A stretch of 5,074 nt of DNA. Source: an uncultured Eubacteriales bacterium (GTDB lineage: Bacteria > Bacillota > Clostridia > Oscillospirales > Oscillospiraceae). The notes under the pieces are model-generated. The model was not told where the DNA came from, ran no database searches, and saw only the letters and a list, made by a program, of their open reading frames with translations. Where the stretch lies: assembly GCA_902475455.1 (NCBI GenBank), contig CABRZO010000173.1, positions 1 to 5,074 of the forward strand, given 5' to 3'. Of this stretch, positions 1 through 5,036 are shown piece by piece; position 1 is the stretch's first letter; each line of letters starts with the position of its first letter. The position numbers and the translations under genes are program-made.

Positions 1-58
1 GCCCCCGCCCTACCGACTTTATCGGGGACGAGAGCAGATCCTTCGCTGGCGCTCAGGA
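1..58. repeat. Dispersed repeat element, copy 1 (left end cut by window)
   Basis: These 58 bases match 436-493 with three substitutions (positions 16, 36 and 44 against 451, 471 and 479). The copy opens with GCCCCCGCCCTAC, which in copy 2 is the right arm of a perfect hairpin. The left arm of this copy therefore probably lies just outside the window. The right part, from about 37, contains GATCCTTCGCTGG and GCTCAGGATGAC. Reversed, these read as GTCAT-CTGAG...GCGAAGGATC, a motif I recognise as a common dispersed intergenic repeat in bacteria. It has no coding potential. Confidence 0.85.
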
Positions 59-143
59 TGACGGGAAAAGACTCTCAGGATGACGGGAAAAATGGCAGGT
101 TTTGTTCCTGTCATGCTGAGGAGCGTAGCGACGAAGCATCTTG
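37..143. repeat. Inverted pair of GTCATnCTGAG...GAAGnATC repeat units
   Basis: The unit at 37-62, read on the minus strand, begins GTCATCCTGAG and ends GCGAAGGATC. The unit at 110-142, read on the plus strand, begins GTCATGCTGAG and ends ACGAAGCATCTT. They are diverged copies of one motif in opposite orientation, about 47 bases apart, and could fold into an imperfect long hairpin in RNA or single-stranded DNA. The plus-strand unit ends a few bases before the ribosome binding site of the HTH gene. The family assignment rests on recognition of the motif; the inverted arrangement is visible directly. Confidence 0.7.
52..91. repeat. Short direct repeat, 18 bp at a 22-bp step
   Basis: CTCAGGATGACGGGAAAA occurs at 52-69 and again, identically, at 74-91, with four bases between. 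The first copy overlaps the end of the dispersed repeat, so this looks like a local duplication of the repeat's edge and its flanking sequence. Confidence 0.85.
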
Positions 144-150
144 AGAGAGG
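144..150 (+). promoter_or_regulatory. Ribosome binding site of the HTH gene
   Basis: AGAGAGG lies eight bases before ATG 159 and decides the start. An in-frame TTG at 141 would put this purine run inside the gene, and has no ribosome binding site of its own because the upstream bases belong to the dispersed repeat. Confidence 0.65.
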
Positions 151-158
151 GCAGAGCA

Positions 159-410
159 ATGAAAAACTACTGGACCGGCGACTCAAAAAACATCATCGGC
201 CCCCGGGTGCGGCTTTTGCGCCAGAGCCAGGGCCTCACCCAGAAGGGCCTGGCGGAAAAGCTCCAGCTGGAGGGCTATGACCTGACGGATCTGACCATCC
301 TGCGCATTGAAAACGGCACCCGATTTGTGGCGGATTATGAGGTAAAGGCCCTGGCCCGGGTGCTGGGGGTGTCCTGCGGGGAGCTGCTGGGGGAGACAGC
401 CGGGGACTGA
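159..410 (+). CDS. Small Cro/C1-type (XRE) helix-turn-helix regulator
   Basis: This 83-residue protein consists almost entirely of one XRE-family DNA-binding domain and probably acts as a cytoplasmic transcriptional repressor. Visible features are IGPRVRLLRQSQGLTQ (residues 13-28, first helix and start of the turn), GLAEKLQLEG (30-39, second helix), the recognition-helix region around 42-49, and the family-typical IENG at 50-53. The segment ADYEVKALARVLGVSCGELL (58-77) is the usual closing helix pair. There is no sensor or oligomerisation domain, which is normal for stand-alone members of this size. ATG 159 was preferred to TTG 141 because AGAGAGG is well spaced from it. The gene stands alone between two copies of a dispersed repeat, converges on the esterase gene, and has no clear promoter upstream. 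Its target cannot be told from the sequence. Confidence 0.85.
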   Translation: MKNYWTGDSKNIIGPRVRLLRQSQGLTQKGLAEKLQLEGYDLTDLTILRIENGTRFVADYEVKALARVLGVSCGELLGETAGD

Positions 411-420
411 CGGTACCAGC

Positions 421-448
421 GTAGGGCGGGGGCTTGCCCCCGCCCTAC
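421..448. repeat. Perfect 13-bp inverted repeat, left end of repeat copy 2
   Basis: GTAGGGCGGGGGC (421-433) and GCCCCCGCCCTAC (436-448) are exact reverse complements separated by TT. The resulting hairpin is very GC-rich and begins ten bases after the HTH stop codon. No T-run follows, so it is not a standard intrinsic terminator, although it could stall polymerase or block 3' exonucleases. It forms the left end of the repeat element that continues to 493. Confidence 0.85.
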
Positions 449-493
449 CGGCTTTATCGGGGACGAGAGCGGATCCTTGGCTGGCGCTCAGGA
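436..493. repeat. Dispersed repeat element, copy 2
   Basis: It is 55/58 identical to positions 1-58 and in the same orientation. It includes the right arm of the 421-448 hairpin and the GATCCTT...GCTCAGGA segment. After 493 the sequence diverges: copy 1 continues TGACGGG, while copy 2 continues GACAGGC. Together the two copies flank the HTH gene as direct repeats 435 bp apart. Confidence 0.88.
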
Positions 494-526
494 GACAGGC
501 CGCCTGCAACCGAACATAAAAAACAG

Positions 527-568
527 AAAAGGGGACACGCTGCGTCATTTCGTGGCGTGTCCCCTTTT
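527..568 (-). terminator. Intrinsic terminator of the esterase gene, possibly bidirectional
   Basis: A perfect 14-bp stem (527-540 with 555-568, core GGGGACACGC / GCGTGTCCCC) encloses a 14-base loop. Read leftward, the stem ends CCCCTTTT and is followed by CTG and six T residues (A518-523 on the plus strand), a good rho-independent terminator 27 bases beyond the esterase stop. Read rightward, it ends in TTTT followed by GGTTTG, a weaker T-run, so it may also stop transcription from the HTH gene. Confidence 0.85.
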
Positions 569-594
569 GGTTTGTTGTATGATAGTTACGGCCT

Positions 595-1236
595 TCAGGG
601 CATCAGAGTGGGCACCAGCTCCGCCAGCCGGGCGGCCAGCTGGGCGTGGCCCTGCCGGGACAGGTGCATAAAGTCCACATGGTTGAACTCACAGCCCGCG
701 GCGTCCATAAAGTGGCAGCCCAGCAGCTGGGCCTTGGCGGCATATTCCGCCGCCAGCCCCGCCGCCTTTTCCGCGCAGCCGGTGCCCATGGCCGGGTCCT
801 TCATCTCGGGCTGGATGGGGGGCGGGGCCACGATGAGCACGTTGGGGCCATGGCTGCCCCAGCAGTCCACGCTCATGGCCTTGCGCACCAGCCGCTCCAT
901 CCCCAGGCCGATGCAGGCGGCGTTGGCGTTGAACCGGTCCTTGGTGTCGTTGGTGCCCAGCATGATGATCAGCAGGTCCACCACCTCATGGCTTTTCAGC
1001 AGGGGGTAAATCACCGACAGGGCGTCCATGCTCTCGTGGAGAGGGTCCTGGAATACGGTGGTCCGGCCGGAAAGCCCCTCCTCCGTCACCAAATAGTCCT
1101 CCCCCAGGGCCTTCTGGAGCAGGCAGGTCCAGCGCTCCTCCTCGTTGAAGCGGATGCCGCCGTCGGCGCAGTCGGTGGGATCGGCGCAATAGCCATGGGT
1201 GTTGGAATCCCCCACACAGAGAATATGCTGTTTCAT
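595..1236 (-). CDS. SGNH/GDSL-family hydrolase (arylesterase-like)
   Basis: This 213-residue protein is predicted to be a cytoplasmic serine esterase: no signal peptide is visible, and the nucleophile motif begins at residue 9. The SGNH blocks appear in order. GDSNTHG at 9-15 carries nucleophile Ser11. EGLSGRTT at 53-60 supplies the oxyanion-hole glycine and resembles the GLSGRTT of the mycobacterial arylesterase/acyltransferase subgroup. GTND at 94-97 has the oxyanion Asn96. VDFMHLSRQGH contains the catalytic Asp188 and His191. Length is normal for a single-domain member, and every catalytic residue is present. The start at 1236 is backed by AGGAAGG seven bases upstream. The gene is transcribed away from a carbohydrate ABC importer, with its own promoter and terminator. 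Removing acetyl or other acyl groups from a sugar is one possible role, but the substrate cannot be read from the sequence. Confidence 0.95.
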   Translation of the reverse strand: MKQHILCVGDSNTHGYCADPTDCADGGIRFNEEERWTCLLQKALGEDYLVTEEGLSGRTTVFQDPLHESMDALSVIYPLLKSHEVVDLLIIMLGTNDTKDRFNANAACIGLGMERLVRKAMSVDCWGSHGPNVLIVAPPPIQPEMKDPAMGTGCAEKAAGLAAEYAAKAQLLGCHFMDAAGCEFNHVDFMHLSRQGHAQLAARLAELVPTLMP

Positions 1237-1299
1237 TGGCTTTCCTTCCTTTTTTTCGCCCGGAACATCCTTTTCCGGTCTGGGCGTTATTTCGAGACA

Positions 1300-1328
1300 A
1301 GTCTACCCATTGCCCCTTCAAAAGTCAA
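1300..1328 (-). promoter_or_regulatory. Sigma-A-type promoter for the esterase gene
   Basis: On the minus strand a -35 box TTGACT (plus-strand 1323-1328) and a -10 box TAGACT (1300-1305) are separated by exactly 17 bases. Transcription would start near 1293, leaving a leader of about 57 bases before ATG 1236. The -35 matches the consensus at five of six positions and the -10 at four of six. Confidence 0.6.
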
Positions 1329-1356
1329 GGCGAAAAGCAACATACCCAGCGGTTGG

Positions 1357-1407
1357 AGAAAAATTTTTCTAAAAAATCGTTTTTGTGAAAATTTCTTTCA
1401 AATTTCT
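1357..1407. promoter_or_regulatory. A/T-tract region upstream of the importer promoter
   Basis: In otherwise GC-rich DNA, A/T tracts occur at 1359-1368 (AAAAATTTTT, inside the 14-bp palindrome AGAAAAATTTTTCT at 1357-1370), 1371-1376, 1380-1384, 1388-1394 and 1400-1405. AAATTTCT appears twice at an 11-bp step (1389-1396 and 1400-1407). The tract centres are about 9-12 bp apart, roughly one helical turn. They lie directly upstream of the -35 box, so an UP-element, bent DNA or a regulator site are all possible. The function is inferred. Confidence 0.45.
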
Positions 1408-1408
1408 C

Positions 1409-1437
1409 TTGACAGCCCTGGAAGAATTTTGTACACT
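1409..1437 (+). promoter_or_regulatory. Sigma-A-type promoter of the importer operon
   Basis: A consensus -35 box TTGACA (1409-1414) is followed, after exactly 17 bases, by a -10 box TACACT (1432-1437, four of six). The start of transcription would fall near 1443-1445, giving a leader of about 65 bases. It is the best promoter in the window and sits just downstream of a run of A/T tracts. Confidence 0.75.
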
Positions 1438-1444
1438 ATTCACA

Positions 1445-1464
1445 GATGAAGCCGTTGCTTCATC
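1445..1464 (+). promoter_or_regulatory. Inverted repeat at the operon's transcription start
   Basis: GATGAAGC (1445-1452) and GCTTCATC (1457-1464) are exact complements around CGTT. The repeat begins at about +1 of the predicted transcript. It could be a repressor operator; the 15 bases from 1446 match eight of the ten specified positions of the CcpA cre consensus WTGNAANCGNWNNCW. It could equally be a 5' mRNA hairpin that protects the transcript. The repeat is certain, its role is not. Confidence 0.5.
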
Positions 1465-1494
1465 CTGCGCATTTGTCACATGTGCAATTTGAAT

Positions 1495-1501
1495 AAGGAG
1501 G
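1495..1501 (+). promoter_or_regulatory. Ribosome binding site of the binding-protein gene
   Basis: AAGGAGG, a full match to the Shine-Dalgarno core, stands seven bases before ATG 1509. It fits a highly translated lipoprotein. Confidence 0.9.
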
Positions 1502-1508
1502 ACATACA

Positions 1509-2888
1509 ATGAAGAAGATTCTTGCTCTGGTTCTGGCTATGGCCATGGCCCTGGCTCTCGTGGCCTGCGGCGGCGGCACGGTCAGCAACCCCGACGGAAA
1601 CGCCGGCACCAATTCCGCCAGCACTTCCGACACCGGCGACGCTTCTACCGGCGGCGAGACCACCGGCAGCGGCGAGTCCATCACCCTGTGGACCTATCCC
1701 ATCGGCAACTGGGGCGACGAGGCCACCGTTAAGGAGCTCACCGACGCCTTCACCGCCGAGACCGGCATCACCGTCACCGTGGAGTATCTGGACTACACCA
1801 ACGGCGATGACAAGGTGAACACCGCCATCACCGCCAACCAGGCTCCCGACATCATCATGGAAGGCCCCGAGCGTCTGGTGGCCAACTGGGGCGCCAACGG
1901 CTACATGGTGGACCTGTCCGACATGCTGGACGACACCGACAAGTCCGAGATCTATGAGTCCGTTATGTCCGCCTGCGTCAGCAGCGACGGCGCTGTTTAC
2001 GAGTATCCTCTGGTCATGACCGCCCACTGCATGGCCGTCAACGTGGACGCCTTCAAGGAGGCCGGTGCTGATCAGTACCTGGATCTGGAGACCCACACCT
2101 GGACCACCGAGGACTTCAAGGCCGCTGTCGCCGCGCTGTATGATTACTATGGCGCCACCGTGGGCGCTGTCTACTGCGCCGGCCAGGGCGGTGACCAGGG
2201 CACCCGCGCTCTGGTGAACAACCTGTATGGCGGCACCTTCACCAACGAGGACCACACCGCCTACACCTGGGACGATCCCGCCAACATCCAGGCTCTGGAA
2301 GAGCTGGTGGCCATGGACGGCATCGACTTTGACGCCTCCCTGGTGGGCGCCGACGAGATCGCCAAGTTCTATCAGGGCACTCTGAAGATGGCTTTCTGCT
2401 GGAACATCGCCCAGCAGCTGGATCCCAACACCGCTGGCACCGGCTCCGGCCTGACCATGAACGGTGAGGAGATCGCCTTCATGAGCTTCCCCTCTGAGAC
2501 CGGCGAGTCTCAGCTCCAGGGCGGCATCTGGGGCTTCGGTATCTTCGACAACGGCGACGAGGCCAAGATCGAGGCTGCCAAGGAGTTCATCAAGTACATG
2601 TGCGACTCTGAGCACACCGCTGACGCCGTCAAGGCTGCCAACTACTTCGCCGTCCGCGACACCGCTGAGGGCGCCGATCTCACCGGCATCTGGGCCGACA
2701 ACGAGATCATGAACGAGTACACCAAGCTGATGCCTTACCTGGGCGACTACTATCAGGTCACCGCCGGCTGGACTCAGGCCCGGACCTCCTGGTGGAACAT
2801 GCTCCAGAAGATCGGCCAGGGCGGCGACGTGACTGAGACCGTCAACACCTATCTGGCCGAGGCCAATGCGGCCGCCGGCGCCGAATAA
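1509..2888 (+). CDS. Carbohydrate ABC transporter substrate-binding lipoprotein (family 1, CUT1 type)
   Basis: This 459-residue extracytoplasmic binding protein would be anchored to the outer face of the membrane and pass its ligand to the permeases encoded downstream. Residues 1-20 are a lipoprotein signal: MKK, a hydrophobic run to residue 18, and the lipobox LVAC with Cys20 as the lipidated residue. Residues 21-56 form a Gly/Ser/Thr/Asp-rich tether. The folded domain opens at 57 with SITLWTYPIGNW, the usual first strand of family 1 solute-binding proteins, followed by ELTDAFTAETGITVTVEYLDY and later QAPDIIMEG. The Trp-rich C-terminal part (AGWTQARTSWWNML) is typical of sugar binders. Length is normal. 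The promoter, AAGGAGG site and following terminator all point to high expression relative to the permeases. The ligand cannot be assigned: the class includes proteins for oligosaccharides, polyols and glycerol-3-phosphate-like solutes. Confidence 0.96.
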   Translation: MKKILALVLAMAMALALVACGGGTVSNPDGNAGTNSASTSDTGDASTGGETTGSGESITLWTYPIGNWGDEATVKELTDAFTAETGITVTVEYLDYTNGDDKVNTAITANQAPDIIMEGPERLVANWGANGYMVDLSDMLDDTDKSEIYESVMSACVSSDGAVYEYPLVMTAHCMAVNVDAFKEAGADQYLDLETHTWTTEDFKAAVAALYDYYGATVGAVYCAGQGGDQGTRALVNNLYGGTFTNEDHTAYTWDDPANIQALEELVAMDGIDFDASLVGADEIAKFYQGTLKMAFCWNIAQQLDPNTAGTGSGLTMNGEEIAFMSFPSETGESQLQGGIWGFGIFDNGDEAKIEAAKEFIKYMCDSEHTADAVKAANYFAVRDTAEGADLTGIWADNEIMNEYTKLMPYLGDYYQVTAGWTQARTSWWNMLQKIGQGGDVTETVNTYLAEANAAAGAE

Positions 2889-2950
2889 GTGCACAAGCGC
2901 GACGGAACAATCGCAACTGACAGAATCCAAGCCTAAAACGTGGGTTCGCG

Positions 2951-2990
2951 CGCCCCTCCCCTGCGATGCGCGGGGGAGGGGCGTCTTTTT
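2951..2990 (+). terminator. Intrinsic terminator between binding-protein and permease genes
   Basis: CGCCCCTCCCC (2951-2961) pairs perfectly with GGGGAGGGGCG (2973-2983) over an 11-base loop and is followed by TCTTTTT (2984-2990). It lies 62 bases after the binding-protein stop and 97 bases before the first permease start, with no clear promoter in between. The likely role is partial termination, which keeps binding protein in excess over permeases. Full termination would require a promoter that I cannot find. Confidence 0.85.
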
Positions 2991-2998
2991 CCCTGGAA

Positions 2999-3048
2999 GG
3001 GGGTACGCATGGACGGCCCGGCGCGCCGGGCTGGTGATGGGTACCCCC
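2999..3048 (+). promoter_or_regulatory. Second stem-loop in the permease leader, with a 16-bp perfect palindrome
   Basis: GGGGGTAC (2999-3006) pairs with GTACCCCC (3041-3048). Nested inside is GCCCGGCGCGCCGGGC (3016-3031), a perfect 16-bp palindrome that as RNA would make a six-pair stem with a CGCG loop. The two stems are separated by nine bases on each side. The structure begins eight bases after the terminator's T-run and ends 40 bases before the permease start. It might protect a processed 5' end of permease mRNA or bind a protein. Confidence 0.6.
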
Positions 3049-3071
3049 ATCCAAAGCAGTTTCAGAGAAGA

Positions 3072-3079
3072 GAGAGGAG
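3072..3079 (+). promoter_or_regulatory. Ribosome binding site selecting a TTG start
   Basis: GAGAGGAG lies eight bases before TTG 3088. The other in-frame candidates fit less well: GTG 3079 overlaps this site, and ATG 3109 is 29 bases beyond it. Confidence 0.7.
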
Positions 3080-3087
3080 TGATTCAT

Positions 3088-3999
3088 TTGGCAAAGCAAC
3101 CGAATGCCATGAGCCGGGCCCTGGTCCGGCGGGAGACCATCCACGGTTATCTGTTCATGCTGCCAAGCCTGGTCTTCTTCATCGGTTTTGTCATTATCCC
3201 CATGGTCATCTGTATCATCAACAGCTTGACCGACGCCAACATGTATACCACGGGTCTGGGTAACTTCGTGGGTCTGCGGAACTTCATCAAGCTCTGGCAG
3301 GACCCCACCTTCCTGGAGGCCCTGAAAAACACCTTCATTATCGTGGTGGTCAGCGTGCCCACGGTGGCCATTTTCTCCCTGTGGGTGTCCTCCGCTATTT
3401 ATAAGATGAAGGGCCCCCTGCTGAGCGCCTTCCGCTGCATCTTCTATCTGCCCGTGGTCACCGGCTCCGTGGCCGTCACCGTGGTGTGGAAGTGGATGTA
3501 CGACAACTACAACGGCATCTTCAACATCGTGCTGAAGAGCGGCGGCCTCATCGATAAGAACATCAACTGGCTGGGCGATCCCAAATACGCCCTCTGGTGC
3601 ATCATTCTGATCCTGTTCACCACCTCCGTGGGCCAGCCCATCGTGCTGTACGTATCGGCCCTGGGCAACGTGGACACCACCCTGGTGGAGGCCGCCAAGG
3701 TGGACGGCGCCACCGATCTCCAGGTGTTCTGGAAGATCAAGTGGCCCCAGATGATGCCCACCACCCTGTACATCCTGGTCATCACCACCATCAACAGCTT
3801 CCAGTGCTTCGCCCTGATCCAGTTGTTGACCTCCGGCGGCTCCGGCACCAACACGGTGATGTACTACATCTACTACACCGCCTTCAAGCTCACCGCCCAG
3901 GAGGGCCACTTCGGCTACGCCAACGCCATGGGCGTCATCCTGGCCATCTTCATCGCCCTGCTGTCTGCTCTGCAGTTCAAGCTGGCCAAGGAAAAGTAA
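3088..3999 (+). CDS. Carbohydrate ABC transporter permease, MalF/UgpA type
   Basis: This 303-residue inner-membrane protein is one half of the CUT1 translocation channel. Six hydrophobic segments can be seen, near residues 22-45, 82-104, 117-137, 166-190, 225-248 and 279-297, as expected for the family. The cytoplasmic EAA loop that docks the ATPase is intact: E201-AA, D206-G-A, then F214, I217 and P220. The N terminus (RRETIHGYLFMLPSLVFF) and the stretch FYLPVVTGSVAVTVVWKWMYD are typical of MalF/UgpA-like permeases. The start is TTG 3088, chosen for the GAGAGGAG site; an ORF open further upstream to 2866 would run through the terminator. The stop TAA overlaps the next gene's AAGGAGGT, so the two permeases are probably translationally coupled and form a heterodimer. 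Confidence 0.95.
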   Translation: MAKQPNAMSRALVRRETIHGYLFMLPSLVFFIGFVIIPMVICIINSLTDANMYTTGLGNFVGLRNFIKLWQDPTFLEALKNTFIIVVVSVPTVAIFSLWVSSAIYKMKGPLLSAFRCIFYLPVVTGSVAVTVVWKWMYDNYNGIFNIVLKSGGLIDKNINWLGDPKYALWCIILILFTTSVGQPIVLYVSALGNVDTTLVEAAKVDGATDLQVFWKIKWPQMMPTTLYILVITTINSFQCFALIQLLTSGGSGTNTVMYYIYYTAFKLTAQEGHFGYANAMGVILAIFIALLSALQFKLAKEK

Positions 4000-4005
4000 G
4001 GAGGT
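3998..4005 (+). promoter_or_regulatory. Ribosome binding site overlapping the upstream stop codon
   Basis: AAGGAGGT starts on the second base of the preceding TAA and ends six bases before ATG 4012. This close arrangement suggests coupled translation and equal amounts of the two permeases. Confidence 0.9.
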
Positions 4006-4011
4006 GCTGAG

Positions 4012-4896
4012 ATGAAATCCGGAGTAGAAAAAACAAGCGTCTATCGGGTGATTTGCCTGATCCTGATGATCATTCTGGCAATCCTGTTCATTTTCCCGCT
4101 GTACTGGATCATCACCGGCGCCTTCAAGACCAGCCAGGAGATCTATGCCACCACCCCCGTCTGGTTCCCCGGGGAATGGGTCTTGTCCAACTTCGAGAAG
4201 CTGTTCAAGTACCGCAGCGCCCCCCTGTTCCAGATCGGCTCCCTGGTGGGCCCCACGGTGCCCGCCGCCATCCGCTGGCTGATTAACACCGTCTTTATGT
4301 CGGTGGCAGCCATGCTGCTCACCTGCATCACCGCCGCCATGGCGGGCTATGCCCTGGCCAAGAAGCGGTTCATCGGCCGCGGCGTTCTGTTCGCCCTGAT
4401 CGTCTGCGCCATGGCCCTGCCCAAGCAGGTCATTCTGATCCCCCTGCTGAAGGAGATGTCCGCGCTGCATCTGTACAACAGCCTCTGGGCCGTCATCTTC
4501 CCCACCGTGGGCTGGCCCTTCGGCGTGTTCCTGATGAAGCAGTTCTCCGAGAGCATTCCCGGCGAGATGCTGGAGGCCGCCCGCATCGACGGCGCCAGCG
4601 AGGCCCGGACCTTCACCCAGATCGTGGTGCCCATGGTCAAGCCCGGCATCGGCGCCCTGGCCATCTTCACCTTCATCAACAGCTGGAACGACTACTTCAT
4701 GCAGTTGGTCATGCTGGCCAGCAGCGACGTGTTCACCCTGCCTCTGGGTATTGCCACCCTGCAGGGCGACTCCTCGGTGGATATGGGCCTGCTGATGGCC
4801 GGCGCCGCCATGGCCGCCGTGCCCATCATTGTGGTCTTCCTGATCTTCCAGAAGTACTTCACCCAGGGCATCACCATGGGCGCCGTCAAGGGATAA
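4012..4896 (+). CDS. Carbohydrate ABC transporter permease, MalG/UgpE type
   Basis: This 294-residue inner-membrane protein is the second half of the transport channel. The N-terminal membrane segment (about 13-36, ending FPLYWIITGAFKT) is characteristic of MalG-like permeases. An external loop of about 50 residues follows, and further segments lie near 89-115, 122-142, 153-175, 213-230 and 262-284. The EAA loop is complete: E188-AAR, D193-G-A, F201, I204 and P207. NSWNDYF just after it and the C-terminal FQKYFTQGITMGAVKG are hallmarks of this subfamily, so the protein is full length. It starts 12 bases after the previous stop behind AAGGAGGT. No ATPase gene follows before the window ends. 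The next ORF begins 140 bases on with no terminator between, so the operon may continue. Confidence 0.96.
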   Translation: MKSGVEKTSVYRVICLILMIILAILFIFPLYWIITGAFKTSQEIYATTPVWFPGEWVLSNFEKLFKYRSAPLFQIGSLVGPTVPAAIRWLINTVFMSVAAMLLTCITAAMAGYALAKKRFIGRGVLFALIVCAMALPKQVILIPLLKEMSALHLYNSLWAVIFPTVGWPFGVFLMKQFSESIPGEMLEAARIDGASEARTFTQIVVPMVKPGIGALAIFTFINSWNDYFMQLVMLASSDVFTLPLGIATLQGDSSVDMGLLMAGAAMAAVPIIVVFLIFQKYFTQGITMGAVKG

Positions 4897-4981
4897 CATC
4901 CCCGGCGTGTTTCAAGACAGAAGCAACCATCCCAGTGTGACCCGGCCGGTCGGGTAAAAGTCCGGCACCCCAACCTGAGCC

Positions 4982-5014
4982 CCCGGCGGCTACTCCATTC
5001 CCATAGCCGCCGGG
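4982..5014 (+). promoter_or_regulatory. Strong stem-loop upstream of the last ORF
   Basis: CCCGGCGGCTA (4982-4992) pairs perfectly with TAGCCGCCGGG (5004-5014) around an 11-base loop. There is no T-run after it, so it is not a normal terminator. It lies just before the AAAAGGAGG site at 5022-5030. It may protect or separate the downstream message, or regulate its translation. Confidence 0.65.
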
Positions 5015-5021
5015 AGGAGAC

Positions 5022-5030
5022 AAAAGGAGG
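5022..5030 (+). promoter_or_regulatory. Ribosome binding site of the last ORF
   Basis: AAAAGGAGG stands six bases before ATG 5037. The near-ideal sequence and spacing are the main reason for calling a gene here. Confidence 0.75.
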
Positions 5031-5036
5031 AAAAAC

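Noticed and set aside
1..143. Possible CRISPR array because of several short repeats
   Set aside because: Repeats differ in orientation and spacing, there are no regular unique spacers, and no cas gene is present.
646..1449. Long plus-strand open frame opposite the esterase gene
   Set aside because: It is antisense to a protein with all SGNH catalytic motifs, has no family features, and runs through the divergent promoter region.
1466..1490. Small palindromes TGCGCA (1466-1471) and CACATGTG (1477-1484) in the operon leader
   Set aside because: Too short to separate from chance and not tied to a known binding site.
1476..3050. Open reading frame of 524 codons on the minus strand, opposite the binding-protein gene
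   Set aside because: Low-complexity Gly/Val/His composition, no ribosome binding site noted, and it runs across the operon promoter leader and the terminator. It is a shadow of the binding-protein gene.
3009..3263. ATG with a GGAAGGGGG run upstream, which could open an 84-codon leader ORF overlapping the permease start
   Set aside because: Most of it is an out-of-frame reading of the permease gene, with Pro/His/Arg-rich content and no known domain. The G-run is explained by the 2999-3048 stem. Ribosome profiling could reopen the question.
2842..4899. Open reading frame of 685 codons on the minus strand, opposite both permeases
   Set aside because: Its product is rich in His, Gly, Gln and Asp with no recognisable domain. 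It exists because the GC-rich permease codons leave few antisense stops, while the plus strand encodes two complete known proteins.
4940..4970. CCGG-rich segment with GTAAAAGTCCGGCAC, recalling part of a cobalamin riboswitch
   Set aside because: Only a short CCGG/CCGG similarity is present. The surrounding conserved B12-box elements are missing, and the downstream context is a sugar importer operon.
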